Assembly (NCBI GenBank): GCA_050305935.1
Contig: JBNLGG010000004.1
Coordinates: 1-64,000 of the forward strand
DNA from: CAJXNP01 sp050305935
GTDB taxonomy: Bacteria > Bacteroidota > Bacteroidia > Cytophagales > Cyclobacteriaceae
Direction: 5' to 3'
Length of the DNA: 64,000 nucleotides
Below are positions 32,292 to 40,565 of this stretch, piece after piece. Both the position numbers and the translations under genes were made by a program. Numbering within the stretch: position 1 is the first letter of the stretch; the number at the start of each line of letters is the position of its first letter. The notes under the pieces are model-generated. The model ran no database searches. It was given only the letters and a program-made list of their open reading frames with translations, and was not told where the DNA came from.

Positions 32292-34525
32292 GACTCAACC
32301 TCCTCTCTATGTGGATCTTCCACATGGAATGTCACAAAATTGCTTCTCATACCGGTTCCTCCCATAATAGGATCAAGTTTTACATTGGTAATCAATTCGG
32401 TGTCACTTGCTCCTTTTCCATAAGCACGCGTCATTCGTTTTTCAGCATGACCAAATCCATGAACCATGTAAACCGAGTCGAAACGGATTCGTTCTGTCAC
32501 CCTTACTTTGATCGGAAAAGTAGAGAGCTTGCCATCCTGATTTTCCAACCAAATTTTTTGACCTGGTTTTAAACTCCATTCCTTGGCCACAGCAGGGTTA
32601 ACCCACAATACATTTTCATCCATAAGATCAGTCAGGTTAGGATTATTGGCTGTCCTGCTAAATGTGTGTGCCGGGGTTCTGCCATAATTCAGTCGGTAAA
32701 ATCCTGGCGAAGGCTCTTCATGTTTCGTGTATACAGGCATTGGGTCAAACCCTTCTGCTGCCAGGTCTGTAGAATACAGCTCTATTTTTCCGGTATTTGT
32801 ATTGAATTCAATTTCCTGTCCTTCAAAGAAATAAAGATCATCATACTCACGCGGGAATTTTTTAACACCGATTTTCTTCATTTCTTCCAGGGATGAGCCT
32901 ACTTTTTTTAACTGCCAGTCAAGCAATTCTTCAATATCATTCCATTTAAAGTATTCATCTAACCCTAACCTTGTCGCCAATTGTTTGACCATCCACCAGG
33001 CTGGTTTACTTTCATATTTTGGTGCTGCTGCCGGCATTCTCAATGCAATGTTTGGCTCACGATGCTGATCTGTTCGGCAATAGTCGTAGCGTTCCAGATA
33101 GGTACACTCGGGAAGGACGACGTCTGCATAACCGGTGATCTCCATCGGCATGGTATCTATGGCAACCATGAATTCCAGGCTTTGAATTGCCTCCAGGGTT
33201 TTTTTCTGATCCGGCAAGGTGAATATCAGATTCGTTCCATTTACGATCCATGCTTTAAAACTACATTCCCTGTCCGGTGAAGGAATCGTCGAATCACAGA
33301 TATCATTTGACACTACTTCCAGTGCTAAATTGTATTTGCCAGGGTGTGCATCACGCCATGTTTTCTTTGGCTTTGGAAATTCCGGATGTGGGTAGCTTGG
33401 CAGATTCTTTTTCTCTGGTGAATAGAATCCTCCCCTTCTTCCCCACGAGCCTAGTAGTGCATTTAAAATGGCGACCGCCCTCAAACGTTGCGTGTCATCT
33501 CCATACCAGGTAACATGCCGACCCGGATGTACAATTACTGCCGGAGAAGCATTGGCCATTTCCCGTGCGGTTTCATAAATAATATCCGGATGGATGGTTG
33601 TAATTCCATACGCCCATTCCGGGGTGAAGGAAGTGACATGTTGTTTCAACTCCTCAAAGCCATAGCAGTAATTCTCAACATACTTTTTGTCATACCATTC
33701 TTCATTGATAATGACATTAATCCAAGCCAGTAGTAAGGCAATATCTGTCGCAGGTTTAATGGGCAACCAATATTTAGATTTACTGGCCGCTGTGGAAAAG
33801 CGCGGATCAACTGTAATGATGGTTGCACCTTTATCAATGGCGTCAGACATCTCCTGCACCTGGCCGTTGTGCATATTTTCCCCCAGGTGAGAACCAATGA
33901 GCACCAGGCATCTGGTGTCTCGAATATCCGTTCTCTCGGGTGATGCTATAATTTCTCCATAAGTAGCCAGGAATGCCACCTCCCTGGGGCCTCTACATTG
34001 TGCGAACGAGGGGGCGGTAATACTTTCTGATCCAAATGCTTTTAACAAATCACCAAAAAACTTACCGCCCGAACCATGAGTAAATAATGCGACACACTCA
34101 GGACCATATTTAACAGCTACCATCTTCAGCTTTTCCGCCACCAGATCAAGCGCCTCATCCCATGAAGCTGGTTCAAAAACCTGCTTACCGTCCACCACTC
34201 TTCTGATCAATGGGGTTTTTAATCGGTCTTCATCGTAATACATCCCAACTCCACCGGTTCCCCTTGGACATAATCTTCCGTTACAATGAGGATCCTGATC
34301 GTTTCCGACTATTTTTTTAATATTTCCTTCTTCATTTTTATACACCCAACCAGCACATTTCCAAAAACATATTTCACAATAAGTTGGAGTGCGGGTCATC
34401 TCTGGCGTGATGGGGGCCTCTTCAAAAAAACTGGCTCTGGCCCAATTAATAAAACCACCCGATGCAGCAAGCCCACCTGCTCCGATTGTCGCGATTTTTA
34501 TAAACTCTCTTCTATTGGTCTTCAT
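32288..34525 (-). CDS. Tat-exported molybdopterin oxidoreductase, polysulfide/thiosulfate reductase-like (PsrA/PhsA)
   Basis: 745 residues. A twin-arginine signal (TNRREFIKIATIGAGG) shows folded export to the periplasm. A [4Fe-4S] site follows: YCEICFWKCAGW near residue 48, completed by CNGRLCPRG near 80. The probable molybdenum ligand is the Cys in APSFAQCRGPREV near 172. The family is the DMSO reductase superfamily and the length suits PsrA/PhsA, whose members reduce polysulfide, thiosulfate or tetrathionate. The overlap with the Fe-S gene indicates coupled translation. Location next to YeeE/YedE and rhodanese-like genes favours a sulfur substrate. The substrate and direction remain unproven. 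Confidence 0.9.
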   Translation of the reverse strand: MKTNRREFIKIATIGAGGLAASGGFINWARASFFEEAPITPEMTRTPTYCEICFWKCAGWVYKNEEGNIKKIVGNDQDPHCNGRLCPRGTGGVGMYYDEDRLKTPLIRRVVDGKQVFEPASWDEALDLVAEKLKMVAVKYGPECVALFTHGSGGKFFGDLLKAFGSESITAPSFAQCRGPREVAFLATYGEIIASPERTDIRDTRCLVLIGSHLGENMHNGQVQEMSDAIDKGATIITVDPRFSTAASKSKYWLPIKPATDIALLLAWINVIINEEWYDKKYVENYCYGFEELKQHVTSFTPEWAYGITTIHPDIIYETAREMANASPAVIVHPGRHVTWYGDDTQRLRAVAILNALLGSWGRRGGFYSPEKKNLPSYPHPEFPKPKKTWRDAHPGKYNLALEVVSNDICDSTIPSPDRECSFKAWIVNGTNLIFTLPDQKKTLEAIQSLEFMVAIDTMPMEITGYADVVLPECTYLERYDYCRTDQHREPNIALRMPAAAPKYESKPAWWMVKQLATRLGLDEYFKWNDIEELLDWQLKKVGSSLEEMKKIGVKKFPREYDDLYFFEGQEIEFNTNTGKIELYSTDLAAEGFDPMPVYTKHEEPSPGFYRLNYGRTPAHTFSRTANNPNLTDLMDENVLWVNPAVAKEWSLKPGQKIWLENQDGKLSTFPIKVRVTERIRFDSVYMVHGFGHAEKRMTRAYGKGASDTELITNVKLDPIMGGTGMRSNFVTFHVEDPHREEVES

Positions 34526-34730
34526 TACATGATGATTTTTATATATGTGTATGTTTTCATATGTAATTCAAAATAATAAAGAAATCTTTGCCTGAATTCC
34601 ACATACTTAGATTTCCTTTGAAAAGTTAGGCCTATATGGTTTCCAAAAAAATGACCATTATCAGGAATACTTTAAGTTTACGATCTTGTCAATTCAATCA
34701 CTATTTTAGGTTCCATTTCCCGACAACGTC
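34526..34730. other. upstream region of the sulfur operon
   Basis: No gene is visible. The minus-strand sequence before the molybdoenzyme ATG contains near matches to a -7 box (TATTTTG with one base missing) around 34570, not a full consensus. Confidence 0.4.
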
Positions 34731-35190
34731 ATGAAAAATTTCCTTCTGATCGTCCTACTGTTTTTTAATGGTTTTTCTTATGCGCAAAAAGCAAGTGGAA
34801 CAGGGAGCCTTTATAGTGCAGGCGAAAAAGTGTACAGCCAGTAGCTGGATTGGAAACCGTAGTCCCGGAATTGAAGATAGATATATTACCATAAGAAGCC
34901 GGGTCTAGACTCCTGATCCCGACAGACAATTTTAATGCCCGGAACATCGTATTGGCAGCAATGGATGATATCAAATAGATAAATGAAAGATTGCGAAAAA
35001 AGGCAGAGTTGGCGAACGGAATTCTTCTAAAGGCCAAAGAAAGGCCCTATGACCGAAACGACTGGCTAGCTACAGAAATTGATATATCCGGAAGTTTCTA
35101 CCATCCAAAGAGATTTGTAGAGGCGAAGTGTGGTGAACCGGGGCCTTGTACCGTTAATTTACATTCAATATTTCTCCATGGAGTCCGGCA
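34731..35190 (+). pseudogene. decayed gene for an exported protein
   Basis: An ATG at 34731 starts a good signal peptide (MKNFLLIVLLFFNGFSYAQ) followed by 18 residues and a TAG at 34842. After a shift of two bases near 34825, a protein-like frame continues (VQPVAGLETVVPELKIDI, then PTDNFNARNIVLAAMDDIK and INERLRKKAELANGILLKAK), interrupted by a TAA near 34884 and a TAG near 34976. This is best explained as one gene with a frameshift and at least two stops. I do not recognise the family. The last part of the frame runs into the 3' end of the HAD gene on the other strand, so the original end is uncertain. Confidence 0.5.
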
Positions 35191-35200
35191 AATGTGCCGA

Positions 35201-35890
35201 TCAATGATCGGTAGTTTTCCACTTGATGATTTGCGTGGAAACTGAATTCCGTTGATCCCAGTATTTTTGATAGGTATCAGTGAAAGCAAGGCGGTGTTTC
35301 ACCACATCGTCATAATTCCCCAGAAGCCCGATCAACAACTCGGCAATTTCGCGAACAGCATTTTCTCCACCTTTACTACCAGTTTTGTAATCATACAAAT
35401 TATGGCGGAGCAAATAGTCTTCAAACATGGGCCGCCCAACACTATTGACATAAAACCGCAATCCACATTTCTCAGCGATAGGTAGATCCAGCACATCATC
35501 AAAACAAAAAGCCACCTCCTCCGGAGAAAGACTGTTTTGATTTAAAAAATCCTCAAAAGCCGCCCCTTTGTTAATGCATTTAAAGACCAGATAGTCAAAA
35601 TGCTCCCTTTTTGCCAGGTGTTGTGCAATGTCATTCAGCGCACCGGTAAAAATGGAAGTAACTGGAATCTCACCTCTGGATAAATAAAAAGAAAACCGCA
35701 TTAGATTGGTCCCCATCGCGTCGCCCTCAGAAAAACTTGAGGAATAATTGGTGTCTTTTACACCATCGTTAAACACCCCATCCCAATCAAAAATAATAGC
35801 TTTGATCCTGGATACCTTGTTTTTCAAAACAGAAGGGGGTGATAAAAACTCACCCCCTATCCCAATAAATCTCTTTTCAAGGTCAATCAT
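35201..35890 (-). CDS. kdsC: KdsC-like HAD phosphatase (KDO-8-phosphate phosphatase)
   Basis: 229 residues. KdsC removes phosphate from KDO-8-phosphate, giving KDO for lipid A cores. HAD motif I is IIFDWDGVFNDG near residue 34 (the DxDGVxxDG form used by KdsC), motif II lies in SIFTG, the lysine in INKGAAFEDFL, and motif III in VAFCFDDVLDLPIAEKCGL. GGENAVREIAELLIGL matches the GG-GAVRE end of KdsC. The chain is about 40 residues longer than classical KdsC, with an N-terminal leader and a C-terminal extension. It overlaps the aldolase-CBS gene by one base and is third in an operon begun by kdsA. It could also act on another acidic sugar phosphate. Confidence 0.82.
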   Translation of the reverse strand: MIDLEKRFIGIGGEFLSPPSVLKNKVSRIKAIIFDWDGVFNDGVKDTNYSSSFSEGDAMGTNLMRFSFYLSRGEIPVTSIFTGALNDIAQHLAKREHFDYLVFKCINKGAAFEDFLNQNSLSPEEVAFCFDDVLDLPIAEKCGLRFYVNSVGRPMFEDYLLRHNLYDYKTGSKGGENAVREIAELLIGLLGNYDDVVKHRLAFTDTYQKYWDQRNSVSTQIIKWKTTDH

Positions 35891-36897
35891 CAGATCAGGT
35901 CCTGAATGTCCAACATTCCCACGGGACGGCCATTGTCAACCACCACAATGTTGTCAATCTTCTTCTCCCTGAATATTTGTGATGCATCGTACAAGAGGGC
36001 ATTCGCATCCACAGTAATCGGGTAGTGAAGACCAAGGTTCGCTAATTTCTTATCCATAATATGATCACCTTCAGCTTCTAGCAGCCTTCGAAGGTCACCA
36101 TCGGTAAACACCCCTTTAAGTGCGTTACTATCATCTACAATCGTCACCGCTCCCAATTTTGATTTGGTCATAATTACAAGTGCGTCGGTGATGGTTTTGT
36201 TCACATTGATCGTGGTTTGCTCTTTCCCTAGTACCTCACCAACTTTTATTGTCATCAACTTCGTATCCTGGAAGAATTGCTGCGTACCGAGGTCGGTGAA
36301 ATGGTTGGTGGTCAGTTGATTCAATACTTTCCACGGAACGGTAATCGTATGAACCCCGACATCCAACGCGTTGCGAATGTGTTCCGCATTTCTCACGGAA
36401 GAAAACATAATCTTGGAATCATAGCCATAATGCTCCACCGTGTTTACACACTGCTCTACTAATCCCAACGCATCGTGACCCTGATCCTGTAGCCTTCCAA
36501 CCAGCGGACACACATAAGTAGCACCGGCAGATAGGGCAATATACGCCTGTTGAATGGTATATACCAGGTGTAAATTCACCAGGATCCCCTTGTCTACTAA
36601 TTTTTTACAAGCTTTCGCACCTTCCAGTGAAATTGGAATTTTAAATACTGTTTTCTTCTGGTCCAAGCCGAGTGCCAGGAGTCTGTCAACCTCTCTTAAT
36701 ATTTCATCAGAAGTCTGACCAAGAGCCTCCACCTGTAGCACAGGAACTATTTTGGCCAGTTTGATAATAGTGGCATCGATGTCTGAAATTCCATCCCTTC
36801 TCATAAAGGTAGGCGTAGTGGTAAGGCCTGTTAAAAAGCCCAGTTTAAATGCCTCCTCAATTTCTGGAAGGTTAGCCGAATCAAGATATAATTCCAT
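35890..36897 (-). CDS. transaldolase-family protein fused to a KdsD-type CBS pair
   Basis: 335 residues. Residues 1-215 match the fructose-6-phosphate aldolase/TalC fold: MELYLDSAN with Asp6, and the Schiff-base lysine in TVFKIPIS at residue 86. Two positions differ from E. coli FSA as I recall it: the TTNPS motif is TTTPT (Asn to Thr), and the tyrosine of PYVNR becomes Leu in PLVGRLQDQG. Residues 225-335 are two CBS domains with GVFTDGDLRRLLE, the signature of the C-terminal half of arabinose-5-phosphate isomerase KdsD. The usual SIS isomerase domain is absent. The gene lies between kdsA and a kdsC-like gene, the place expected for kdsD. I infer that it provides or channels arabinose-5-phosphate, but the reaction is not established. 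Confidence 0.88.
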   Translation of the reverse strand: MELYLDSANLPEIEEAFKLGFLTGLTTTPTFMRRDGISDIDATIIKLAKIVPVLQVEALGQTSDEILREVDRLLALGLDQKKTVFKIPISLEGAKACKKLVDKGILVNLHLVYTIQQAYIALSAGATYVCPLVGRLQDQGHDALGLVEQCVNTVEHYGYDSKIMFSSVRNAEHIRNALDVGVHTITVPWKVLNQLTTNHFTDLGTQQFFQDTKLMTIKVGEVLGKEQTTINVNKTITDALVIMTKSKLGAVTIVDDSNALKGVFTDGDLRRLLEAEGDHIMDKKLANLGLHYPITVDANALLYDASQIFREKKIDNIVVVDNGRPVGMLDIQDLI

Positions 36898-36898
36898 A

Positions 36899-37729
36899 TT
36901 AGTTTCTGTATTTCTTTTCGATGTTATGCAATTCGATCAAAGGTAATAAAAACGATTCCAACTGATCCATGGGAAGCTGGCTGGCGGCATCACACAGCGC
37001 TTTGGCCGGGTCAGGATGGATTTCGACGAAAATTCCGTCAACTCCTGCGGCAACCCCCGCCCTTGACAAGGTAGGAATGTAGTGCCTTGCCCCACCCGAT
37101 GGGTCAGCGCTCGGTATACCGTATTTTCTTATTGAATGAGTTATGTCGAAGATTACCGGATAATCTGTTTCATTCATGTGGTGAAAGCTTCGGGGATCAA
37201 CTACCAGGTCATTGTACCCAAAAGTATATCCCCTTTCTGTTAACAGAATATCATAATTGCCCTCGCTTTCAATTTTCTGGACAGGCTTGATCATGTTTTC
37301 CGGCGCAAGGAACTGCCCGTGTTTTAAATTCACACATTTGCCGGCCTTAGCTGCCTCCACCACAAGAGTGGTCTGCATGCACAGATACGCGGGAATCTGA
37401 ATGACGTCCAATACCTCAGCGGCTGGCTTTACCTGCTCGGGGTAATGCACATCTGAAAGAATCGGAAAATCAAACTCTTTCTTTATTTTCTCCAGCATTT
37501 TTAGGCCTTCTTCCAAGCCAGGACCCATGTAGTAATCCACAGAACTCCTGTTGTCCTTCATGAAGGAAGACTTGTACACAACGGGGAGGTTATATTTTTG
37601 GGAGATTGCTTTGAGCTTCTCGGCAGCCTGCATCATCACCTTTTCTTCTTCTATCACGCAGGGGCCTGAAATCAGGAAAAACTGCTCATCAGACAAGGTC
37701 AGTTTTCCCACTTTTACTTTTTTCTTCAT
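36899..37729 (-). CDS. kdsA: 3-deoxy-8-phosphooctulonate synthase
   Basis: 276 residues. KdsA condenses phosphoenolpyruvate with arabinose-5-phosphate to make KDO-8-phosphate in the cytosol. It shows FLISGPCVIEEEKVM near residue 18, YKSSFMKDNRSS near 56, KHGQFLAPENM near 138, ITHSIRKYG near 197 and EIHPDPAKALCDAASQLP near 240. It starts at ATG 37729, with a possible -7 box (TATCTTCG, one mismatch) at 37762-37769. It is the first gene of a three-gene operon and the next gene begins after a single base. Confidence 0.97.
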   Translation of the reverse strand: MKKKVKVGKLTLSDEQFFLISGPCVIEEEKVMMQAAEKLKAISQKYNLPVVYKSSFMKDNRSSVDYYMGPGLEEGLKMLEKIKKEFDFPILSDVHYPEQVKPAAEVLDVIQIPAYLCMQTTLVVEAAKAGKCVNLKHGQFLAPENMIKPVQKIESEGNYDILLTERGYTFGYNDLVVDPRSFHHMNETDYPVIFDITHSIRKYGIPSADPSGGARHYIPTLSRAGVAAGVDGIFVEIHPDPAKALCDAASQLPMDQLESFLLPLIELHNIEKKYRN

Positions 37730-37761
37730 TCTTTGAATTAAGGCAAGTTTTTTTCGGACTG

Positions 37762-37769
37762 CGAAGATA
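37762..37769 (-). promoter_or_regulatory. possible -7 box (TATCTTCG) for the kdsA operon
   Basis: One mismatch to TAnnTTTG, 32 bases upstream of the kdsA ATG. The spacing is right but the -33 element is unclear. Confidence 0.4.
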
Positions 37770-37969
37770 CTGGGAATGGCAATGAATTAAAAGCATCACC
37801 TCGTGTATTTGTATTATTCACTTCTATTAAAAAAATACTAAAATCATCAATGTTTGAATAGTATTTGCTAAATTATATATCGAAAACCCTTCCTTATTCA
37901 TATTAAGCTACCTTACCCGTACTGTTGCCTGATAACAGATTTTATAAACTAGCGACCGACAGGGAATCA

Positions 37970-39283
37970 ATGATTTTTAAAAAGGTAATTAATATTGGCA
38001 CCACTGAGGAAAATTCCTTTTCCCAAAACAAACATATTAAGACAATAAATACGATCTCGCTATATGGAAGTATTGCCTGTCTGCTTTATATTCTCGCCAC
38101 CTTGCCGTTACAAATTCCCCTGTACACCCTGATCAGCATTACATGCATTTTGCTGTTACTCCTAAACTTTGGTTTGAACAAGTATGGAAAATACCAGATA
38201 GCAAAAAATATTTTGCTGTTTATCATGCCCGTTATCATCATATGTTTTTCGCTGTTTATGGGACCCATTGGAAACGAACACTATTTACTGGCCGAGCTGG
38301 TATTTTTATTTTTCCTCTTCGAAAAAACACTGTCAAGGATTTTTGTTTTTACCTATCTCACAAGTGCTTTTATTTTTATTCAATTTGGTATTTCAAAGGG
38401 ATTCATCAAACTCTCTTCACCAGATCTGGAAATATTATACTACCCTAATGTGATCACTGCCTTTATTCTGTGTTTTCTCGGATTGGACCTTTTCTATAAT
38501 GAGCATATCAGATACCAGAAACTCATTGAAAACCAAAATAATGAACTGAAAAAGAACAATGCCGAAATAGAGGCAAGAAAGGATGATCTGGAGAAAATAA
38601 ACATTGTCAAAAACAAACTGTTTTCCGTGCTTAGTCATGACCTGAGAGGTCCTCTTAAATCAATTCTCACCTTGCTCGACATGTTTGATAATGAATATAT
38701 TACAGTAGAACAGTTTAAAAACCAGCTCCCAGGCCTCAATGAAAAGATCAGTAATACCTTCAATTTGACTGAAAATCTGCTGGACTGGACGAGATCCCAA
38801 CTTAGGGGAATAACCCCCAAAAAAGAAAAGATGGATTTGACTGAATCCGTTCACAATGTCATACAAATATTTGACGAAAGCATTACCGCCAAAAAACTTA
38901 GACTGAGTATAGATTTTCCAAAGCGGAGCACCATCATTTCTGATCAGGAAATGGTAAAAACAATTTTGAGAAACCTCATTCACAATGCGATAAAGTTCTC
39001 TTACGAGAAAGGAAAAATAAATATCGACATAGAAGTCCACCATAAGGAGATACTCTTAGTAATAAGAGATGAAGGCAAGGGCATGGACTCAGATATTGTC
39101 GAGGCATTTAATAATAATAAGGAAATCGTATCAAGCCTGGGTACCTCTGGTGAAAAAGGGTCGGGGTTGGGCCTTAGTATTACACGTGATTTTGTGGAAA
39201 TTCTCGGTGGTAAGATCTCAGTAAAAAGCGCCCCCAATTGTGGCTGCTGTTTTACTATTTCATTTCATATCGATAAATCTTAG
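37970..39283 (+). CDS. membrane sensor histidine kinase (orphan)
   Basis: 437 residues from ATG 37970 (MIFKKVINIG); the frame is open to a TTG at 37925. About six membrane helices (residues 35-190) form the sensor, followed by a coiled coil (ENQNNELKKNNAEIEARKDD) and a kinase with H-box SVLSHDLRGPLKSI near 220, N-box NLIHNAIKFSY near 335, IRDEGKGM near 363 and GSGLGLSITRDF near 405. The kinase core resembles that of the TPR kinase at 25289. No response regulator is adjacent. The 3' end overlaps the convergent DUF983 gene by 29 bases. Confidence 0.92.
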   Translation: MIFKKVINIGTTEENSFSQNKHIKTINTISLYGSIACLLYILATLPLQIPLYTLISITCILLLLLNFGLNKYGKYQIAKNILLFIMPVIIICFSLFMGPIGNEHYLLAELVFLFFLFEKTLSRIFVFTYLTSAFIFIQFGISKGFIKLSSPDLEILYYPNVITAFILCFLGLDLFYNEHIRYQKLIENQNNELKKNNAEIEARKDDLEKINIVKNKLFSVLSHDLRGPLKSILTLLDMFDNEYITVEQFKNQLPGLNEKISNTFNLTENLLDWTRSQLRGITPKKEKMDLTESVHNVIQIFDESITAKKLRLSIDFPKRSTIISDQEMVKTILRNLIHNAIKFSYEKGKINIDIEVHHKEILLVIRDEGKGMDSDIVEAFNNNKEIVSSLGTSGEKGSGLGLSITRDFVEILGGKISVKSAPNCGCCFTISFHIDKS

Positions 39284-39665
39284 GATCTACCTTCCTGATT
39301 TTGCCAAATAAATAAAGCATCAAGGTTCGTGACAGCCTGTAGTTAAAAGGCGATAAGATCACAGCAGGAACAAAAACTGACGATAAGATCGGCCACATTT
39401 GCTGTGGATTGAAAACAATCTTATACCCCACACCAAAAAACACCATGATCGCGATGGTAAATGCGTAACTAAAGTACATCGCCCCAAAATAAAATCCCGG
39501 CTCTTGAACAAAATCCTGCTGGCATGCCGGGCAGGTTTTATGCATTTTTAACATCCTGTCTAACCTGTACACCGAATGTACAAATAAGCTTTCCTGCCTA
39601 CAAGATGGGCACTTGGCAGTAACTATGTCTTTTGCTGTCGCCAACGCGTTTCTTTCTTCTTTCAT
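39255..39665 (-). CDS. DUF983 family membrane protein
   Basis: 136 residues from ATG 39665; a GTG at 39674 would add three. Two CxxC zinc-ribbon-like motifs (AKCPSCRQESLF near 20 and KTCPACQQDF near 43) precede two membrane helices (about residues 62-82 and 92-112). DUF983 proteins are widespread in Bacteroidota and Alphaproteobacteria, sometimes near cytochrome oxidase genes, but the function is unknown. It overlaps the histidine kinase on the other strand at the 3' end. No functional context is visible here. Confidence 0.88.
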   Translation of the reverse strand: MKEERNALATAKDIVTAKCPSCRQESLFVHSVYRLDRMLKMHKTCPACQQDFVQEPGFYFGAMYFSYAFTIAIMVFFGVGYKIVFNPQQMWPILSSVFVPAVILSPFNYRLSRTLMLYLFGKIRKVDPKIYRYEMK

Positions 39666-39704
39666 GCCACACACATTTGTTAGCGCAAGGTAGCTAATAA
39701 TTTT

Positions 39705-40553
39705 TTAGTTATTGTTCTCAAATTCAGGATCCCCAACGATTATCGTCTTCGAATCTATAGCCGACACCTGGAAATAGCCAGTGGACCGTGTACCACGCAA
39801 GTTAGTATAGGGATTGGCTGGAATGGAGCTAAACATACCTCCGTCATTATTGAGCAGAAAACTGAGATCATTATAATATTTGTAGCTCAGTTTGGTAAGG
39901 CTCAGCATTTCAAAACGGGCGGTATCATTTTCTTTATAAAATACCGGTGCCGGAAAATTATCTATATCTTCCTGGACGAAAATATCATCGGCAAAAAACA
40001 CCCCTGTTCGCGAATCAAACCGCTGAATGCTATCATTGCGGTAAAACTGAAAAAGGTAAAAGTCCACTGTTTCCTTCGGCTCTTTTGCAGTAAGTGTAAT
40101 TTCGTAGAAATAACCCTCCTTTTCCGGATTTTTTTTCTCATTTTCATCCACTCGCCACAGTACAGCATTGATTGGTGAGATTGGCTTCAATGTATCAAGA
40201 GCAGTGATCCGGTCGCCTTCCACGTTGATCTCAAGACTGTAAATGGCATGTTCTATGCCCTGAAATTCTACGGAAGAATAATAAGTCGAATCCTCGGAAT
40301 TATACTGGTATGCGTAAATATTTCCCTGATCATCAGTTACAGTAATATTAGCGTTCGTCACCGGTGGCGGCGCTACCACTTCTTCGTAAAACCCCACACT
40401 CTTGGTAAGCTTTACATAATGCTGTTTCATTTCATTAGTTACCAATCCCTCAACTACATAGATCGGCTCAGCCTGTTGTGTATCGAGTACAATCGTTTCC
40501 TCACATGATGTGACGAAAACAATTAGGATAAATATATAAATCAGGTTTTTCAT
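39705..40553 (-). CDS. DUF4249 family lipoprotein
   Basis: 282 residues. The signal peptide ends in a lipobox (FVTSC, Cys at residue 17), so it is an outer- or inner-membrane lipoprotein. YVVEGLVTNEMKQHYVKLTKSV and VTNANITVTDDQGNIYAY are characteristic of DUF4249, a beta-sandwich protein that in Bacteroidota follows a TonB-dependent receptor. It lies 12 bases after such a receptor. The pair is probably one uptake or surface complex. The ligand is unknown. Confidence 0.9.
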   Translation of the reverse strand: MKNLIYIFILIVFVTSCEETIVLDTQQAEPIYVVEGLVTNEMKQHYVKLTKSVGFYEEVVAPPPVTNANITVTDDQGNIYAYQYNSEDSTYYSSVEFQGIEHAIYSLEINVEGDRITALDTLKPISPINAVLWRVDENEKKNPEKEGYFYEITLTAKEPKETVDFYLFQFYRNDSIQRFDSRTGVFFADDIFVQEDIDNFPAPVFYKENDTARFEMLSLTKLSYKYYNDLSFLLNNDGGMFSSIPANPYTNLRGTRSTGYFQVSAIDSKTIIVGDPEFENNN

Positions 40554-40565
40554 ATCAATTGAGAA

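Noticed and set aside
34991..35245. 84-residue ORF between the sulfur and KDO operons
   Set aside because: It is the last open stretch of a frame that carries upstream stops, and its end overlaps the HAD gene. I treat it as part of the pseudogene.
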